From an uncultured Acidobacteriota bacterium (GTDB taxonomy: Bacteria; Acidobacteriota; Blastocatellia; RBC074): a stretch of 5,196 bases of DNA. A program made the position numbers and the translations under genes. The stretch covers positions 1 to 5,196 of the forward strand of contig CALBSU010000167.1 of assembly GCA_937967285.1 (NCBI GenBank). The letters run 5' to 3'. Shown piece by piece: positions 1 to 5,196 of the stretch (the stretch's first letter is position 1; each line of letters opens with the position of its first letter). The notes beneath the pieces were generated by a model. The model was given only the letters and a program-made list of their open reading frames with translations. It made no database searches and was not told the DNA's origin.

Positions 1-2
1 GT

Positions 3-725
<723 letters not shown>

Positions 726-732
726 GGTCATC

Positions 733-1048
<316 letters not shown>

Positions 1049-1050
<2 letters not shown>

Positions 1051-1085
1051 ACGCCAAGACGCCTGGATTTAAACGCCAAGACGCC
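1049..1085. repeat. Two 15-base direct repeats forming the left arm
   Basis: AAACGCCAAGACGCC occurs at 1049-1063 and again at 1071-1085. It is the reverse complement of the end of the 34-base unit on the right side. The first copy begins inside the stop codon of the upstream gene. Confidence 0.85.
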
Positions 1086-1184
1086 AAGGTAAGCCAGGAA
1101 TTTCAAATGCATCAATGCTCCAGTAACCTTCATTGGACGATCGGCAAGTCGAAATAACTCGCTTATTCATTTCCCTGAAAATAT

Positions 1185-2889
<1,705 letters not shown>

Positions 2890-2893
<4 letters not shown>

Positions 2894-3888
2894 GGAAGCT
2901 TATGCCGGATCATCTCCGCCTGAAGGATTTTTTGCTTGAGTCGCGCAACCTCCTCTTTCGGGCTATTGACTCCACTAGCTCCTGAAGCTGCCCATGTGCC
3001 GTCGTCCCAGCGCCTCAGGAGTTGAATGGAATCCCCTTGAAATACAGGTAAACAAGCAGAGGAACAGGTTCGAAGTACAAACCAATTTGAATCCGCCTCA
3101 TCGTAGTAGGCGAATACGAGAGTGCCTGTGCATCCGGATGCCCTTACAGAGTTTTCATACCAGCATGTGTACGACTGTTTGACGCTATTAGCTTCGCGAT
3201 ACGCTTCCTCTGGAACCTCTCTTCGTAAAATAGAAGATGGCAATCCCAAAGGCGGCAGCGTGATTATTTTTTCCGTGAACTCAAAATCCACCAAACTCAG
3301 CCGTTTAGGGAAAAGGACGGGGTGCCCAGCCGCCTGGCTCGGAATTGTGGAAACTGGCGGATTGGAACTGCCGGCAGGCGGAGTGTTGACAGGAGGCGGA
3401 TGTGTTTTCATCTTAGGGATTATGTGGATTGTATTGGCGCCCATCCCATTTTCCAGAAATGATACAAAAGCCGCCATTGGTGTAATACTGTGATCTATGG
3501 CCATTTGTTCCATTATTGGGCTGATCTGGATGCCCGAAGTCGCAAAGCACCGCGCAATATTAGGGGAACAAAAGCCAGATGTGTATGGACGATCTGATTT
3601 GGTCCAAAAGATCAGCGCGGAAACCTGCTTGCCTACTGCATAATCGTCGCCAACATCAGGCCTCTCATACCAATACCTGGAATAACGCAAGTTCTTCAAG
3701 ACACGATCAAGCACCTCTCTGGCTTGCTCATCAGTTCTCTTTGTATCCTGCGTTTGTGCTGATCTACTTTGCTGGAAATGGCCGAAGACCTGACCTGAGT
3801 CTCGTTTGGATGTACCGCATCCAATCACAAATAACGCCAACACAGAATATAGCACCAGTCTCGATATTTTTTCCTCTTTCAGTGTCAT
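2890..3888 (-). CDS. Cysteine-rich lipoprotein, candidate immunity protein for the RHS tip
   Basis: I do not recognise the family. The 332-residue product starts MTLKEEKISR, followed by a hydrophobic stretch (11-22) and a lipobox VIGC with the lipidated Cys at 24. It should be exported and anchored in a membrane on the periplasmic side. The mature part has six more cysteines (107, 114, 242, 253, 275, 279), which could form three disulfides. Two presumed globular parts (about 50-160 and 190-305) are joined by a Pro/Ser/Thr-rich linker around 162-185. The C-terminus is a short charged helix (310-330). The gene follows the RHS tip gene by 38 bases, the classical place of an immunity gene. A periplasmic immunity protein would suit a toxin that attacks the cell wall. 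At 332 residues it is long for an immunity protein, so it may have another role. The coding sequence is distinctly AT-rich. Gene call is firm, function is inference. Confidence 0.85.
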
Positions 3889-3894
3889 ACAACA

Positions 3895-3900
3895 CCTCTT
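3895..3900 (-). promoter_or_regulatory. Ribosome binding site setting the lipoprotein start
   Basis: On the minus strand AAGAGG is followed by six bases and then the ATG at 3888. This spacing favours the ATG over the in-frame GTG at 3903, which would add five residues (including two Cys) and would place the ribosome binding site inside the coding region. Confidence 0.7.
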
Positions 3901-3926
3901 CACGTATAAACGTCCCTCTTTTCATA

Positions 3927-5196
<1,270 letters not shown>

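Noticed and set aside
3122..3493. Plus-strand open frames opposite the lipoprotein gene (3122-3493 and 3579-3935)
   Set aside because: No ribosome binding site or domain is seen, and the minus strand has a coherent signal peptide, lipobox and Cys pattern.
3886..3903. GTG start at 3903 for the lipoprotein
   Set aside because: It would put the AAGAGG ribosome binding site inside the coding region and add two Cys before the signal peptide; ATG at 3888 fits better.

Overview
The window looks like a chromosomal segment of a Gram-negative, environmental bacterium of fairly high GC content. The style of its RHS repeats and of its class I aminotransferase would suit Acidobacteriota or a similar soil lineage. 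This is an impression from protein style, not a phylogenetic result.

Left part (1-1050, plus strand): the 3' part of a tandem-domain universal stress protein gene is followed within 8 bases by a gene for a small exported coiled-coil protein. The two are spaced like an operon. Positions 1048-1268 hold a nested inverted and tandem repeat made of an ACGCCAAG-type unit. This repeat supplies the stop codon of both convergent genes that flank it.

Middle (1261-2412, minus strand): a complete PLP-dependent class I/II aminotransferase gene. Its start codon lies directly against a broken RHS core fragment (2413-2893), so its original upstream region seems to have been replaced.

Right part (2413-5196, minus strand): a polymorphic-toxin type locus. 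It reads, in transcription order, as the C-terminal end of an RHS protein that enters from beyond the window edge, with a 261-residue variable C-terminal domain after the DPTGL motif; then a lipoprotein gene 38 bases downstream; then the orphan RHS core piece. The variable domain has features recalling SleB/CwlJ-type cell wall hydrolases. The lipoprotein has six cysteines beyond the lipidated one and is the natural candidate for a periplasmic immunity protein. The toxin-tip and lipoprotein genes are visibly more AT-rich than the RHS core and the flanking genes, as expected of an exchangeable cassette. The toxin/immunity reading is an inference from position and motif-level resemblance.
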